From Flavobacterium litorale (lineage in GTDB: Bacteria > Bacteroidota > Bacteroidia > Flavobacteriales > Flavobacteriaceae), in assembly GCF_019613795.1 (NCBI RefSeq), contig NZ_CP080429.1, positions 2,158,501 through 2,222,500 of the forward strand: 64,000 bases of DNA, read 5' to 3'. Positions 16,409-25,354 of the stretch are shown here, in pieces. The notes below the pieces were generated by a model. The model saw only the letters and a list, made by a program, of their open reading frames with translations. It made no database searches and was not told where the DNA came from. Position numbers and translations under genes: made by a program. How positions within the stretch are numbered: the first letter of the stretch is position 1; the number at the start of each line of letters is the position of its first letter.

Positions 16409-17881
16409 TTATTTTTTATGCTCAGCAAGTACTTTATCGGGTTTACAACCAAACAGGTTATTTTCTTTAATTAATTCGGCAATACCTTCGGGTAACATAC
16501 CTTCCCAGCCTGGTTGCCCTTTGCTTATCATTTTAAGTACTTCGCGAGAAAAGATATTTAAGTTGTCCTCATGTACATCTTCAATATCCATTACTTTACC
16601 ATTAAATTTAAAGAATTTATAAAGTTCCTTCATTCTTGGGTGTACCTTAATGTTTTCGGATGTTATGAGCTCGTTGTTTTCATCCTTCATCGGGTATAAA
16701 AATACTTTAAGGTCTCTGTAAAACAGCTTACCAAAAGCCTCTAATATTCCGCCACTTAAGTGGCGGTAATATTTTTCATCAAATATATCAATAAGGTTAT
16801 TTACACCCATGGCAAGCCCCATACGAGCTTTGGTGTAATTAGAGAAATATTCCACAACCTTATAGTACTCTTGGAAGTTAGATATCATTACTGTTTGCCC
16901 TAATGAGCAAAGCAGTTTGGCTCTGTCCATAAAGTCACGCTCATCAATCTCACCTTCAGAGCGAAGGTTGGATAGTGTAATTTCAAAAACAACCAGTGTT
17001 TTATCTTTATTAACCCTATTTTCTTTAATAAACATGTCATACGATTTTTCGAGCATATCAATGTTTACCTTAGTAACAGGTCTGAAACTACCTCTAAGTG
17101 CAAGAATATTCTTTTTGTATAAAATTGCGGCAGGTAAAACGTTTTTACCCTGTGGATTAAACATAACCGCATCAGTCATTCCGTTTTTAACTAGCTGTAA
17201 ACTCATTAATCGGTTGTCTACATCAGCAAAACGGGGACCCGAAAAATTAATAGTATCTATCTCAAGCTGGTCTTTATCCAAATGGTCGTACAGGTAACGT
17301 AGTAATTTTTTTGGGCTACTGTACTTATAGTATGCTCCATAAATAAGATTTACGCCCAATATACCCAAGGTTTCTTGTTGTAAGCGTGCATCATTTTCTT
17401 TAAAACGTACGTGCAGTATTATCTCGTTGTAATCCTCCTCAGGTTCTACTTGGTATTTAATACCTACCCAGCCGTGTCCTTTAAATTGTTTGGCAAAATC
17501 AATGGTAGCTACTGTATTAGCATAGCTAAAAAACATTTTGTGCGGGTGTTTATCCCTGTCCAAGCGTTCTTCAATAATATGCACCTCATGCATAAGCATT
17601 TTTTTAAGCCTACTTTCGGTAACATACCTACCATCGTCCTCCATACCATATATGGCGTCACTAAAATCTTTATCGTAAGCAGACATTGCTTTTGCAATAG
17701 TCCCAGACGAACCTCCTGCTCTAAAGAAATTACGTACAGTTTCCTGCCCAGCACCAATCTCAGAAAACGTACCATAGATGTTTTCGTTAAGATTTATACG
17801 CAGTGCTTTATCTTTTATAGAGGGAATATGCTCTATAACTTTATCTCCCTTTAGCATTATGTTTGTCTTGATTGATTTCAT
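16409..17881 (-). CDS. Conserved protein of unknown function, 490 aa
   Basis: I recall this family as widely conserved in bacteria and often listed under misleading names such as TonB-dependent receptor; nothing here supports that: there is no signal peptide, plug or beta barrel, and the protein looks cytosolic. The N-terminus carries a striking block (LRINLNENIYGTFSEIGAGQETVRNFFRAGGSSGTIA, about 28-64, with SAYDKDFSDAIYG after it) that appears to be the conserved core. An upstream-start choice is open: Met9 could be used. It leads an operon with mtnN (gap three bases) and has a -7 element at 17900-17907. No function is assigned. Confidence 0.8.
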   Translation of the reverse strand: MKSIKTNIMLKGDKVIEHIPSIKDKALRINLNENIYGTFSEIGAGQETVRNFFRAGGSSGTIAKAMSAYDKDFSDAIYGMEDDGRYVTESRLKKMLMHEVHIIEERLDRDKHPHKMFFSYANTVATIDFAKQFKGHGWVGIKYQVEPEEDYNEIILHVRFKENDARLQQETLGILGVNLIYGAYYKYSSPKKLLRYLYDHLDKDQLEIDTINFSGPRFADVDNRLMSLQLVKNGMTDAVMFNPQGKNVLPAAILYKKNILALRGSFRPVTKVNIDMLEKSYDMFIKENRVNKDKTLVVFEITLSNLRSEGEIDERDFMDRAKLLCSLGQTVMISNFQEYYKVVEYFSNYTKARMGLAMGVNNLIDIFDEKYYRHLSGGILEAFGKLFYRDLKVFLYPMKDENNELITSENIKVHPRMKELYKFFKFNGKVMDIEDVHEDNLNIFSREVLKMISKGQPGWEGMLPEGIAELIKENNLFGCKPDKVLAEHKK

Positions 17882-17899
17882 AGCCGTATTTTATATATG

Positions 17900-17907
17900 C
17901 AAAGTTA
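17900..17907 (-). promoter_or_regulatory. -7 promoter element TAACTTTG
   Basis: Matches TAnnTTTG on the minus strand, 18 bases before the start of the 490-residue unknown. Confidence 0.45.
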
Positions 17908-17940
17908 AAAATTCAGGCAGTTTAATAAAACAAATAGTGT

Positions 17941-17948
17941 TATTTTTG
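17941..17948 (+). promoter_or_regulatory. -7 promoter element TATTTTTG
   Basis: Matches TAnnTTTG, 17 bases before the TTG start of the MBL hydrolase gene. Confidence 0.45.
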
Positions 17949-17965
17949 TACTAAAATAAACGATT

Positions 17966-18730
17966 TTGAAAGTTTGGTTTTTAGGTACTGGAACCTCGCA
18001 AGGAATCCCCGTGATCGGCTCTAATCATCCCGTATGCCTTAGTAACGATAGTAAGGATAAACGCCTTCGTGTTTCTGTTTGGATTCATTGGGACGATTAC
18101 TCATACGTAATAGATTGTGGTCCTGATTTTAGGCAGCAAATGCTAGTATCTAAATGCCCAAAACTGGATGGTATATTGTTTACCCATGAACATGCTGACC
18201 ATACGGCGGGTTTAGACGATATACGCCCATTTTTCTTCAAACAAGGCGATGTTCCTATTTATGCCCAAAAAAGAGTACTAGATAGCCTAAAAAAACGTTT
18301 TGATTATATTTTTACCACAGAAAATAAGTACCCAGGTGCACCATCGGTAAACGTAATTGAGGTTAAACATAATGAGCCCTTTACTCTTGGTAACAAAACG
18401 GTACAGCCTTTTATAGCCCTGCACGGTGGATTGGAAATAATGGGCTACAGAATAGGCGATTTTGCATACTTGACTGATGTAAAAACTATAGCAGACGAAG
18501 AAGTAGCTAAAATAAAGGGCGTAAAAGTGCTTGTAGTTAGTGCACTAAGGTTAGCCCCACACCCAACACATTTTAACCTACAAGACGCTCTGGATTTTAT
18601 AAATATTGTAAAGCCCGAAAGGGCTTATTTAACACACATTAGCCATTTAATGGGCTTTCATGAAGAAGTACAAAAGGAATTACCAGAAAATGTATTTTTG
18701 GCATACGACAATTTAGAAATAACGATTTAA
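17966..18730 (+). CDS. MBL-fold metal-dependent hydrolase (PhnP-like)
   Basis: A 254-residue metallo-beta-lactamase-fold hydrolase. It starts GTGTSQGIPVIG, has the metal-binding motif THEHADH at 73-79 and further histidines (HGG near 150, HISH near 230). The order resembles the PhnP/carbon-phosphorus lyase accessory phosphodiesterase subfamily, though no phosphonate genes are nearby, so a cyclic or nucleotide phosphodiester substrate is only a guess. The start is TTG at 17966, in register with the family N-terminus and 17 bases after a -7 element. The next gene begins seven bases after the stop. Confidence 0.85.
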   Translation: MKVWFLGTGTSQGIPVIGSNHPVCLSNDSKDKRLRVSVWIHWDDYSYVIDCGPDFRQQMLVSKCPKLDGILFTHEHADHTAGLDDIRPFFFKQGDVPIYAQKRVLDSLKKRFDYIFTTENKYPGAPSVNVIEVKHNEPFTLGNKTVQPFIALHGGLEIMGYRIGDFAYLTDVKTIADEEVAKIKGVKVLVVSALRLAPHPTHFNLQDALDFINIVKPERAYLTHISHLMGFHEEVQKELPENVFLAYDNLEITI

Positions 18731-18737
18731 TATAATT

Positions 18738-19241
18738 ATGAAAAAGAATTTACTGTTATACCTATTTATTTTTGCAGCATTAATTAACGTATTTACTTAT
18801 GTGTACTACAGTAAGCAACAAAAATACGATACCGAAAAAATAGATAGCCTTGCTACAAAAATAGATACCCTTAAAGCAGAATTAGATACTACTACCGATA
18901 ATTTGGAGCGTGCCGACTACTTTTCGTTAGAACAAAACCTAAATGCACGTAAATATTTTGGTAATGAGGGTATTGATGAGCTAATTATAAAAATTAGAGA
19001 TGGTGTTTATGTACAAAATAAAAGCCCTGAAGGAAACCCTTTAGTACACTATCCAAAAATAAATGGAGAGCCTTTTAAAATTAATAAAATTAAGATAGTT
19101 AATCACCGATGGATTATTGCCGACTTTACTGACGGTAAGGCTTGGGGTGAAGTACTTATAAAATATTTTATTGAAGATAATGGCGAGGTAACCTACGAAA
19201 CTATGGAAACGTTATTGCATGCCAATAGCATGATGTACTAA
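18738..19241 (+). CDS. Membrane-anchored hypothetical protein
   Basis: A 167-residue protein with an N-terminal hydrophobic segment (about 4-24) not followed by a clear cleavage site, so it may be a signal anchor. A short coiled-coil-like stretch follows (EKIDSLATKIDTLKAELDTT, about 33-55), then a compact globular part with no motif I recognise (FKINKIKIVNHRWIIADFTDGKAWGEVLIKYF). Its position seven bases after the MBL hydrolase suggests co-transcription. The soluble part would face the periplasm. Function unknown. Confidence 0.7.
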   Translation: MKKNLLLYLFIFAALINVFTYVYYSKQQKYDTEKIDSLATKIDTLKAELDTTTDNLERADYFSLEQNLNARKYFGNEGIDELIIKIRDGVYVQNKSPEGNPLVHYPKINGEPFKINKIKIVNHRWIIADFTDGKAWGEVLIKYFIEDNGEVTYETMETLLHANSMMY

Positions 19242-19282
19242 TCGGTCAATTTTATCAGTATGGCACAATGGCTATAAATAGC

Positions 19283-19933
19283 TTATTTATTAAGCCATAC
19301 TACCATATCGTAAAAATTTTGGGGTGCCACGCCGTGCCCAACAGGATATTCGTGGTACTCGGCAGGTATTCCTAAACTTTTTATAGCCTCAGGAGCTTTT
19401 CTTGCCCAATCTACAGGTATAACTTGGTCTGCAGTACCGTGCGATATAAAAAAACGAAGTTTATTAATAGCAGTAGTATTACTGCTCTGTTCTATTATAT
19501 CGGTGTTTAAATAACCACTAAGGGCAACTACGCGGTTTACCCTTTCGGGATATGTTAATGCAACGGCATAACTTAAGATACTACCTTGACTGAATCCTAC
19601 CAATGCAATGTTATCCCCGTCTATGGCGTAATTTGCAATAAGTTCATCTATAAACTTTGCAATAAGGTCACGCGATTTTACTGCCTGTTCATTATCCGAA
19701 AATTTGTTCATATCGGCATCAAAATTTATAGCGTACCATGCGTTACCATAAGGCGGTAGGGCATAGGGAGCTCTTGCCGAAACTACAAAGTATTCATCGG
19801 GTAGTTGTGCTGCAAACGAAAACAAATCCTCCTCATTACTCCCGTAACCGTGCAATAATACTAATAATGGATTTTTATCTTTTTTTACTTTGGGTTCCCT
19901 TACTAAGTGGTATAGTGATAAATTTTGCTGCAT
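19283..19933 (-). CDS. Alpha/beta hydrolase, phospholipase/carboxylesterase type
   Basis: A 216-residue serine esterase. The nucleophile is S115 in GFSQGS, with D169 in HGTADQVIP and H200 in PVGHGV completing the triad; the oxyanion region is LLHGYGSNEED. Length and motifs fit the carboxylesterase/lysophospholipase family of cytosolic enzymes with broad short-chain ester activity. Its start codon shares bases with the stop of the small membrane protein gene before it (TAATG), so it is the last gene of the operon that begins with the BatA-like gene at 23896. Natural substrate unknown. Confidence 0.85.
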   Translation of the reverse strand: MQQNLSLYHLVREPKVKKDKNPLLVLLHGYGSNEEDLFSFAAQLPDEYFVVSARAPYALPPYGNAWYAINFDADMNKFSDNEQAVKSRDLIAKFIDELIANYAIDGDNIALVGFSQGSILSYAVALTYPERVNRVVALSGYLNTDIIEQSSNTTAINKLRFFISHGTADQVIPVDWARKAPEAIKSLGIPAEYHEYPVGHGVAPQNFYDMVVWLNK

Positions 19934-20256
19934 TACAATCCTTTAAATATTTTTTGAAATAAATTGCCCAATAATGGTATAAGGTTCATTTTTCCTTGTA
20001 AAGCACCTAAAAAACCATATAGCCATAGTACAAAGAAGAAAATATAAAATGGTCCTGTAACCATCCAACTATCAAATGTACCTACAGGATACCCTAGTGC
20101 AAAAAATGTTAGTATTACACCTAAAGATTGGCGTATGTGAAAAGAGGCAAAATGATGCTTCTTTTCATTATTCATTACCATAGCTATTACGGCTCCAAAT
20201 ATGGTTACATAGCTTATTATGGCTATTTTTTTTCCTTCTTCGGTAATCGAATTCAT
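19933..20256 (-). CDS. Small membrane protein, DUF4870/Tic20-like
   Basis: A 107-residue protein with about three hydrophobic segments (IAIISYVTIFGAVIAMVM, then SLGVILTFFALGYPV, then FYIFFFVLWLYGFLGAL). The charged HHFASFHIRQSLG between the first two is typical of the DUF4870/Tic20-like small membrane family. Function is unknown. It lies one base after the lipoprotein gene and overlaps the esterase start by one base, so translation of the three is probably coupled. Confidence 0.7.
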   Translation of the reverse strand: MNSITEEGKKIAIISYVTIFGAVIAMVMNNEKKHHFASFHIRQSLGVILTFFALGYPVGTFDSWMVTGPFYIFFFVLWLYGFLGALQGKMNLIPLLGNLFQKIFKGL

Positions 20257-20257
20257 T

Positions 20258-20710
20258 TTAATTAATTTTTATAACGCTTTTCCCGTCAATATTAGTTCTC
20301 GGGTCAAAAATAATATCATAATATCTTGCCTCACCAGCTTTACTTACTATTTCAATTTTTTGCCTTCCAAATTCAATATCTTCTTTGTCAAAAACTTTAA
20401 AAGTAAGCTCTCCTTTAAAATCGTTTTCTGTAATAATATAAGCTACAAGTTTGTTTTTATTTCCAGAGGCAGCATCATTTTCGAGGTAATACTTGCCGAT
20501 GCTAATCCCCTTGTTTTTTAAATTTTCAGATAATTCTATCTTACTTTCAATAGTTTTATTAACCCCTTCGGAAATACCATCAATAAACTCTGTTGCTGTT
20601 TCTCCAACGGCTTTACCACCTTTATTTACTGTGTTTTTAGCTTTATCAGCCACATTATTACAAGCTGCAAATATTACGAGTGCTATAACTGCACCAACTA
20701 ATTTTTTCAT
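20258..20710 (-). CDS. Hypothetical lipoprotein
   Basis: A 150-residue protein with a lipoprotein signal ending FAAC (Cys17). After it comes a short amphipathic stretch with repeated small residues (NTVNKGGKAVGETATEFIDGI), then a beta-rich domain ending FDPRTNIDGKSVIKIN that I do not recognise. It would be anchored in the membrane facing the periplasm. It begins four bases after the dihydroorotase-like gene in the same operon. Function unknown. Confidence 0.7.
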   Translation of the reverse strand: MKKLVGAVIALVIFAACNNVADKAKNTVNKGGKAVGETATEFIDGISEGVNKTIESKIELSENLKNKGISIGKYYLENDAASGNKNKLVAYIITENDFKGELTFKVFDKEDIEFGRQKIEIVSKAGEARYYDIIFDPRTNIDGKSVIKIN

Positions 20711-20714
20711 AACG

Positions 20715-21971
20715 TTATGTATTAAGTACTAATTGCCCGTTGCTAAAAATTCCGTACGCTTTGCCTTTTAATTCCATACCCAATAAAGCTGCGTTTTTAG
20801 ATTTTGAGTGTATGTCTTTTTCTTCAAACGTGTATTTAATATCAGGGTTGAACAACGTAATTGATACTGGATTTCCTTCTGTTATAGCATTATCTTCAAT
20901 TTTAAATAAGCTTTTACCAGCAGTAAGTTTTTCAATAACTACCTCTAATGGTAAAACATTTAATAATGCCCCAAAAGCACTTTCCAGACCAATAGTTCCG
21001 TTTTTAGCCAAATCGAACTCCATTTTTTTGTTTTCGATGTCGATAGGGTTATGGTCAGACGTTATAACATCTATAGTACCATCCAAAACACCATCAATAA
21101 GTGCTTTTCTATCCGTTTCTGTTCTTAATGGAGGCGTAACTTTATAGCGGGTATCAAAATCAAATAATATAAAATCTGTAAGCACCAAATGGTGTACAGC
21201 AACACTACACGTTACATTTAGCCCTTTGGCTTTGGCATCTCGAATTAATTGTACCGATTTTGCTGTAGATAGGGTAGGAATGTGCATTTTACCCCCTGTA
21301 TATTCTAACAAAAATAAATTTCGAATTATTTGTAGTTCCTCTGCAAGTGCAGGTATGCCTTTTAATCCTAGTTGGGTACTAACAGTGCCTTCGTGTACTA
21401 CGCCTTTGCCTTTTATGGCACTATCTTGTGCATAGGCAATTACCAAACCATTAAAATCGTGTACATATTGCAATGCAATTTTTAATATGTTGGCGTTGTT
21501 AATGGCTTTGTTATAATCGCCAAAAGCAACCGCACCTGCATTTTGCATATCAAAAAGCTCTGCTATATCGTTACCCTCACTATTTTTAGTGAGTGCGCCT
21601 ATAGGATGTACATTTGTTGCAGCTCCTACGGCTTTACCTCGTAAAAAATGAATGTCTGCCTGAGTGTCTGCTATTGGGTTACCGTTGGGTTGCAAAGCTA
21701 CATTGGTAAAACCGCTTAACGCCGCTACTTTTAACCCGTTGGCTATAGTTTCTCTTTCTTCATAACCTGGTTCGGCAAAACTTACGCTACTATCAAACCA
21801 CCCACACGACACATGCAGGTTATCAAGTTCAACCACCTCAAAGTCTGATTCTGAAGGTATATTCTTCTCTATTTTTGCTATAATACCATTTTCAATTTTA
21901 ATATCAACAGTCTTGTTGTTATACGAGCTGTTTTTATCCATGATGGTGGCATTTTTAACGAGTAGCTTCAT
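20715..21971 (-). CDS. Dihydroorotase-like amidohydrolase lacking the HxH metal motif
   Basis: A 418-residue amidohydrolase-fold protein of the dihydroorotase family. I chose ATG 21971 (MKLLVKNATIMDKN), the usual family start, which overlaps the stop of the vWA gene as ATGA; a longer frame to 22040 lies inside that gene. Active dihydroorotases have D-x-H-V-H before REPG; here the site reads WFDSSVSFAEPG (about 59-69), with serines at 62 and 64 in place of both histidines. Later motifs are partly kept (MHIPTLSTAKS, AVHHL, TSDHNP). It is therefore probably inactive as a classic zinc dihydroorotase. From memory, related flavobacteria have the same form. Its real role is unknown. Confidence 0.8.
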   Translation of the reverse strand: MKLLVKNATIMDKNSSYNNKTVDIKIENGIIAKIEKNIPSESDFEVVELDNLHVSCGWFDSSVSFAEPGYEERETIANGLKVAALSGFTNVALQPNGNPIADTQADIHFLRGKAVGAATNVHPIGALTKNSEGNDIAELFDMQNAGAVAFGDYNKAINNANILKIALQYVHDFNGLVIAYAQDSAIKGKGVVHEGTVSTQLGLKGIPALAEELQIIRNLFLLEYTGGKMHIPTLSTAKSVQLIRDAKAKGLNVTCSVAVHHLVLTDFILFDFDTRYKVTPPLRTETDRKALIDGVLDGTIDVITSDHNPIDIENKKMEFDLAKNGTIGLESAFGALLNVLPLEVVIEKLTAGKSLFKIEDNAITEGNPVSITLFNPDIKYTFEEKDIHSKSKNAALLGMELKGKAYGIFSNGQLVLNT

Positions 21972-23896
21972 TTTACAAATTTTTGAATAAAGAGTTCTAT
22001 CAATAAAAATAGTAATCCGCCAATAACAAACCATTTCCAAAGTTCATCGGCAGTTCGTTCTGATTGTATAGCATCGTACACCGTTGCAACCGATTTTGTT
22101 TCGGTAAAATCGCGTAGTATGTTTTTATTTTGCAATGCTAAGTTACTTTCGTTACGGGTGTAATTAAAACTAATATTTTGCACTTTATTATCTCCTTTAA
22201 ACACTGAATAATTGCCTGCTTTTTCGGGATAGTCGCCAAAAGATAATTTTACTTTGTTGCTTAGTACTTGCTGCATTGGTATAAATTCGGTATATTTATT
22301 TTTAACGGTTACTACCTCATCCTTAGTTAATAAAACATCTGTAATTAAACTTTTACTTGCACCAATGGTTATTGCGTTTACTCCTGTTTTATTGTTGTTT
22401 TGCGCCATGTTATATAGTGTGGGTACTATTAGTGGCGAGTTTTGGAAATTGCTGTTTGTAGTATTTATAGGCGCAGCAAACAGGTAAGCATTACCAATTG
22501 TATTGGTAAACGAGGTTACAAAAGGTGTACCATCGGCATAAGTAAGTATGGGTAGCCCGTTACCCGAAATGGTATAACTTTTACTTACGTTAGGGTACTG
22601 GAAATTTTTAGTTTTCTTCTCGAAAACGGTGCGGTATAATGGGTGATTGAATGCTATTTGGGTAATTTGCCTCTCGGTAGTAGTTTGGGTATTGTATATA
22701 GCGTTACCGAAATTGGTAATAACACTATTTAAATTTTGGATGCTACCATCGGGCGCAGGAATTAAAATAATATTACCGCCTTTATCATAAAACGATTTTA
22801 ATGTAGTTGTTAATGCTTGCGGTATTTCGGTTAATTCATTAAGCACTATAGCGTCTTGCTTTTCCAGAATGTTATAATCTAATGTTCGTAATTCTGAAGC
22901 TGTAAAATTAAAATCGTCATCGGTGTATATTCTCGATAAGAATTTATTTTTAGCATCAGTACCGATACTTAATACATTTGATTTTTCGGGTTGCGAGATA
23001 CTAAAATAGTAGGTATTATCGTAGGTAAGGCTGTTATCGGTTACTGTTACATACCCATGAAAATCTGCCTTTGGTAGTGTAAATACTACTGATTGTTTTG
23101 GCGTATCAAAACTTACAACGGTTTTCGCTGCCAATTCATCGGTGTTATACAATGCAATGGGTACTTCGTTTTTAATAGTACCGTAGGCTTGCATATTTAC
23201 TTTTATTTCGTAAAAATTATCCAATGCTTGTGCAATATACACACTATCGATACTAATATTACTATTATTCTCGGCTTCAGGTATTATGGTGTATATAGGG
23301 CTATGGGTAGTAAGTTTGCTTGTGGTTTTATTATCCAATCCTATAGCATCTGTTATTAGTATAATATCCTTACCTGTATTGGGTTTTTTGGTTGCTGCTT
23401 TGGTGAGTAAAAAATCAGGACGAAAAGGAACATCTGTGTATTGTATGTTTTGGAGTTCTTTTTGTATCGATTTACTATCGGTATCCCAAAAAGCTCCAGT
23501 ATTGGTTAGTAGTGAAAATTGTTGATTTTCGGGCGTGTTTTCTAGTATGTCCTGAACGGCACGTTTTAATAATTCGCCTTTACTGCCTTTTGCTTGCATG
23601 GAAAATGAGTTATCCAATAGTATAACCATTTCGTTACTGCTGTTCTCGGTATCGTTTGCATTAAAATAAGGTTGTGCAAATGCTATAATGAGTGCTGTTA
23701 ATAATAACAGTCGGGTAGCGAGTAATAACCATTTTTTGATTACAGCACTTTTACGGGTTTGCATTTTTAGTTCTTTTAAGAACTGTACATTGGTAAAGTA
23801 CTGTTTTTGAAAACGACGCAATTGAAATAGATGTACCAGAATTGGAATTACCAGCAGGAAAAGAAAGTAAAGAATTTCTGGATGTTTAAACTGCAT
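21968..23896 (-). CDS. BatA-domain protein with von Willebrand factor A domain
   Basis: A 642-residue inner-membrane protein. The N-terminal BatA region has two membrane segments (about 8-24 and 55-75) around the basic LRRFQKQYF. A vWA domain follows with the metal site DNSFS (D95, S97, S99), facing the periplasm, then a long region that may include a glutamine-amidotransferase-like fold (KGGNIILIPAPDGS), and a C-terminal membrane helix (WFVIGGLLFLLIELFIQKF). It resembles the aerotolerance-associated Bacteroidetes proteins, though the MoxR ATPase partner genes are not here. It is the first of five tightly packed genes, with a -7 element at 23913-23920. Confidence 0.8.
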   Translation of the reverse strand: MQFKHPEILYFLFLLVIPILVHLFQLRRFQKQYFTNVQFLKELKMQTRKSAVIKKWLLLATRLLLLTALIIAFAQPYFNANDTENSSNEMVILLDNSFSMQAKGSKGELLKRAVQDILENTPENQQFSLLTNTGAFWDTDSKSIQKELQNIQYTDVPFRPDFLLTKAATKKPNTGKDIILITDAIGLDNKTTSKLTTHSPIYTIIPEAENNSNISIDSVYIAQALDNFYEIKVNMQAYGTIKNEVPIALYNTDELAAKTVVSFDTPKQSVVFTLPKADFHGYVTVTDNSLTYDNTYYFSISQPEKSNVLSIGTDAKNKFLSRIYTDDDFNFTASELRTLDYNILEKQDAIVLNELTEIPQALTTTLKSFYDKGGNIILIPAPDGSIQNLNSVITNFGNAIYNTQTTTERQITQIAFNHPLYRTVFEKKTKNFQYPNVSKSYTISGNGLPILTYADGTPFVTSFTNTIGNAYLFAAPINTTNSNFQNSPLIVPTLYNMAQNNNKTGVNAITIGASKSLITDVLLTKDEVVTVKNKYTEFIPMQQVLSNKVKLSFGDYPEKAGNYSVFKGDNKVQNISFNYTRNESNLALQNKNILRDFTETKSVATVYDAIQSERTADELWKWFVIGGLLFLLIELFIQKFVK

Positions 23897-23912
23897 TCGT
23901 TTTAAAGTTTGT

Positions 23913-23920
23913 CAAAAATA
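23913..23920 (-). promoter_or_regulatory. -7 promoter element TATTTTTG
   Basis: Matches TAnnTTTG on the minus strand, 16 bases before the first gene of the five-gene operon. Confidence 0.5.
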
Positions 23921-24007
23921 CTAATTTTTATCCTAAACTATAAAGTTATTAACAGGCTTAAATTTTAAATAGCAAAAGATGCCTATATCAATCAACTATT
24001 CAAGGTG

Positions 24008-25354
24008 TTATCTCTTTTTTTTTCGTTTAGCGGCTTTGGTTTTTTCTGCGCCACGATTTCTTGGTTTGGTTTTACGGGGCTTGGTTTTCCCTGGTCCGCC
24101 CAAGTTTACTTTTTTGTTTTTATCTTTCTTTTCATGAAAAGCCTCGCCACCTTCTTGCTTAGGTCGTTTTAGTAGTATTTTTACCTTTTGTTTTTCTTTT
24201 TCAAAATCCAAAAAACGGTCGGCTATAACAACACTTTCTGGAATAGGCAGTAATTCCAGTTCCTTTTCCATAAGTATCTCTGCTTCTATCTGTAATTCTT
24301 GCTCCTTAGGGCTTATTAGGCTTATTGCAGTACCTGTTTTATCGGCACGACCTGTACGTCCAATACGGTGAATGTACTGCTCTGGAGCTTCAGAAAATTC
24401 CATGTTTATTACATGGGTAACATCGGTAATATCTAGCCCTCTTGCCATAACATCGGTAGTAACTATACCTCTTAGTTCGCCTTCCTGAAACGATGCCATA
24501 GTATTTAAGCGATAATTCTGCGATTTATTGGAGTGTATAACGCCAAATTGCCCATCAAAATCCTCTTCAAGGCTTTCCATAACCAAGTCGGCAACACGCT
24601 TGTTATTTACAAAAACAAGTACCCTATTGTAACCATCCTCTTGCAATAAATGCTTTAATAGATTTATTTTGGTTAGGAAATTAGGGACATGATACGCTAA
24701 TTGTTGTATTTTTTCTAACGGTGTGCCTGATGCCGCTAGTGAAACCTCTTCTGGAAAATCGAAAAAATCGTTTAGCATTTCATCCACATCATCCGTCATT
24801 GTAGCAGAGAAAAGGATGTTTTGCCTTTTCTGCTTCATCATCGATAGTATTGATGTTACTTGTACGCGAAATCCTAAATTCAATATTTCATCAAACTCAT
24901 CAATAACCAATTTCTGTAAAGCATCAAAACGCACTACATTATCTAGTGCTAAATCCATCAATCGCCCAGGGGTAGCTACAAGTATATCTACACCTTCGTA
25001 AACTTTTGTTTTTTGGGTATTAATATTTACACCACCGTATATACCTAAAGCACGTACCGACATGTAGGCTGTTAGTTTTTCAACCTCTTCGGTTACCTGT
25101 ACCACAAGCTCTCGTGTAGGCACTATAATAACTACACGTGGAGTGTCTGCCTGCACAAAACGCCATTGTTTTAGTATAGGTAATAGGTAGGCAAATGTTT
25201 TACCCGTACCCGTTTGTGCAATCCCCATCATGTCCCGACCTGATAGTATTACAGGCATGGCACGCTCCTGAATAGGAGTAGGGGTTACAAACCCCATATC
25301 GTCTAATGCTTTTTGTAATGATTTTGGAAGGTCGAAATCGTTAAAAGTGGTCAT
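24008..25354 (-). CDS. DEAD-box family RNA helicase with DEFD motif
   Basis: A 448-residue ATP-dependent RNA helicase. Visible motifs in order: Q motif (TPTPIQE), motif I AQTGTGKT (46-53), PTREL, TPGR, motif II as DEFD (152-155) instead of DEAD, SAT (183-185), then the second RecA domain with GIVTTDVMARGLDI and HRIGRTGR. The C-terminal about 50 residues are Lys/Arg-rich (KPRKTKPRNRG, KAAKRKKKR) and probably bind RNA. Such proteins act in ribosome assembly or mRNA turnover. It is single-gene, with a -7 element at 25372-25379. Confidence 0.92.
   Translation of the reverse strand: MTTFNDFDLPKSLQKALDDMGFVTPTPIQERAMPVILSGRDMMGIAQTGTGKTFAYLLPILKQWRFVQADTPRVVIIVPTRELVVQVTEEVEKLTAYMSVRALGIYGGVNINTQKTKVYEGVDILVATPGRLMDLALDNVVRFDALQKLVIDEFDEILNLGFRVQVTSILSMMKQKRQNILFSATMTDDVDEMLNDFFDFPEEVSLAASGTPLEKIQQLAYHVPNFLTKINLLKHLLQEDGYNRVLVFVNNKRVADLVMESLEEDFDGQFGVIHSNKSQNYRLNTMASFQEGELRGIVTTDVMARGLDITDVTHVINMEFSEAPEQYIHRIGRTGRADKTGTAISLISPKEQELQIEAEILMEKELELLPIPESVVIADRFLDFEKEKQKVKILLKRPKQEGGEAFHEKKDKNKKVNLGGPGKTKPRKTKPRNRGAEKTKAAKRKKKR

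Noticed and set aside
16409..17881. TonB-dependent receptor
   Set aside because: There is no signal peptide, no plug domain and no C-terminal aromatic barrel strand; the protein looks cytosolic.
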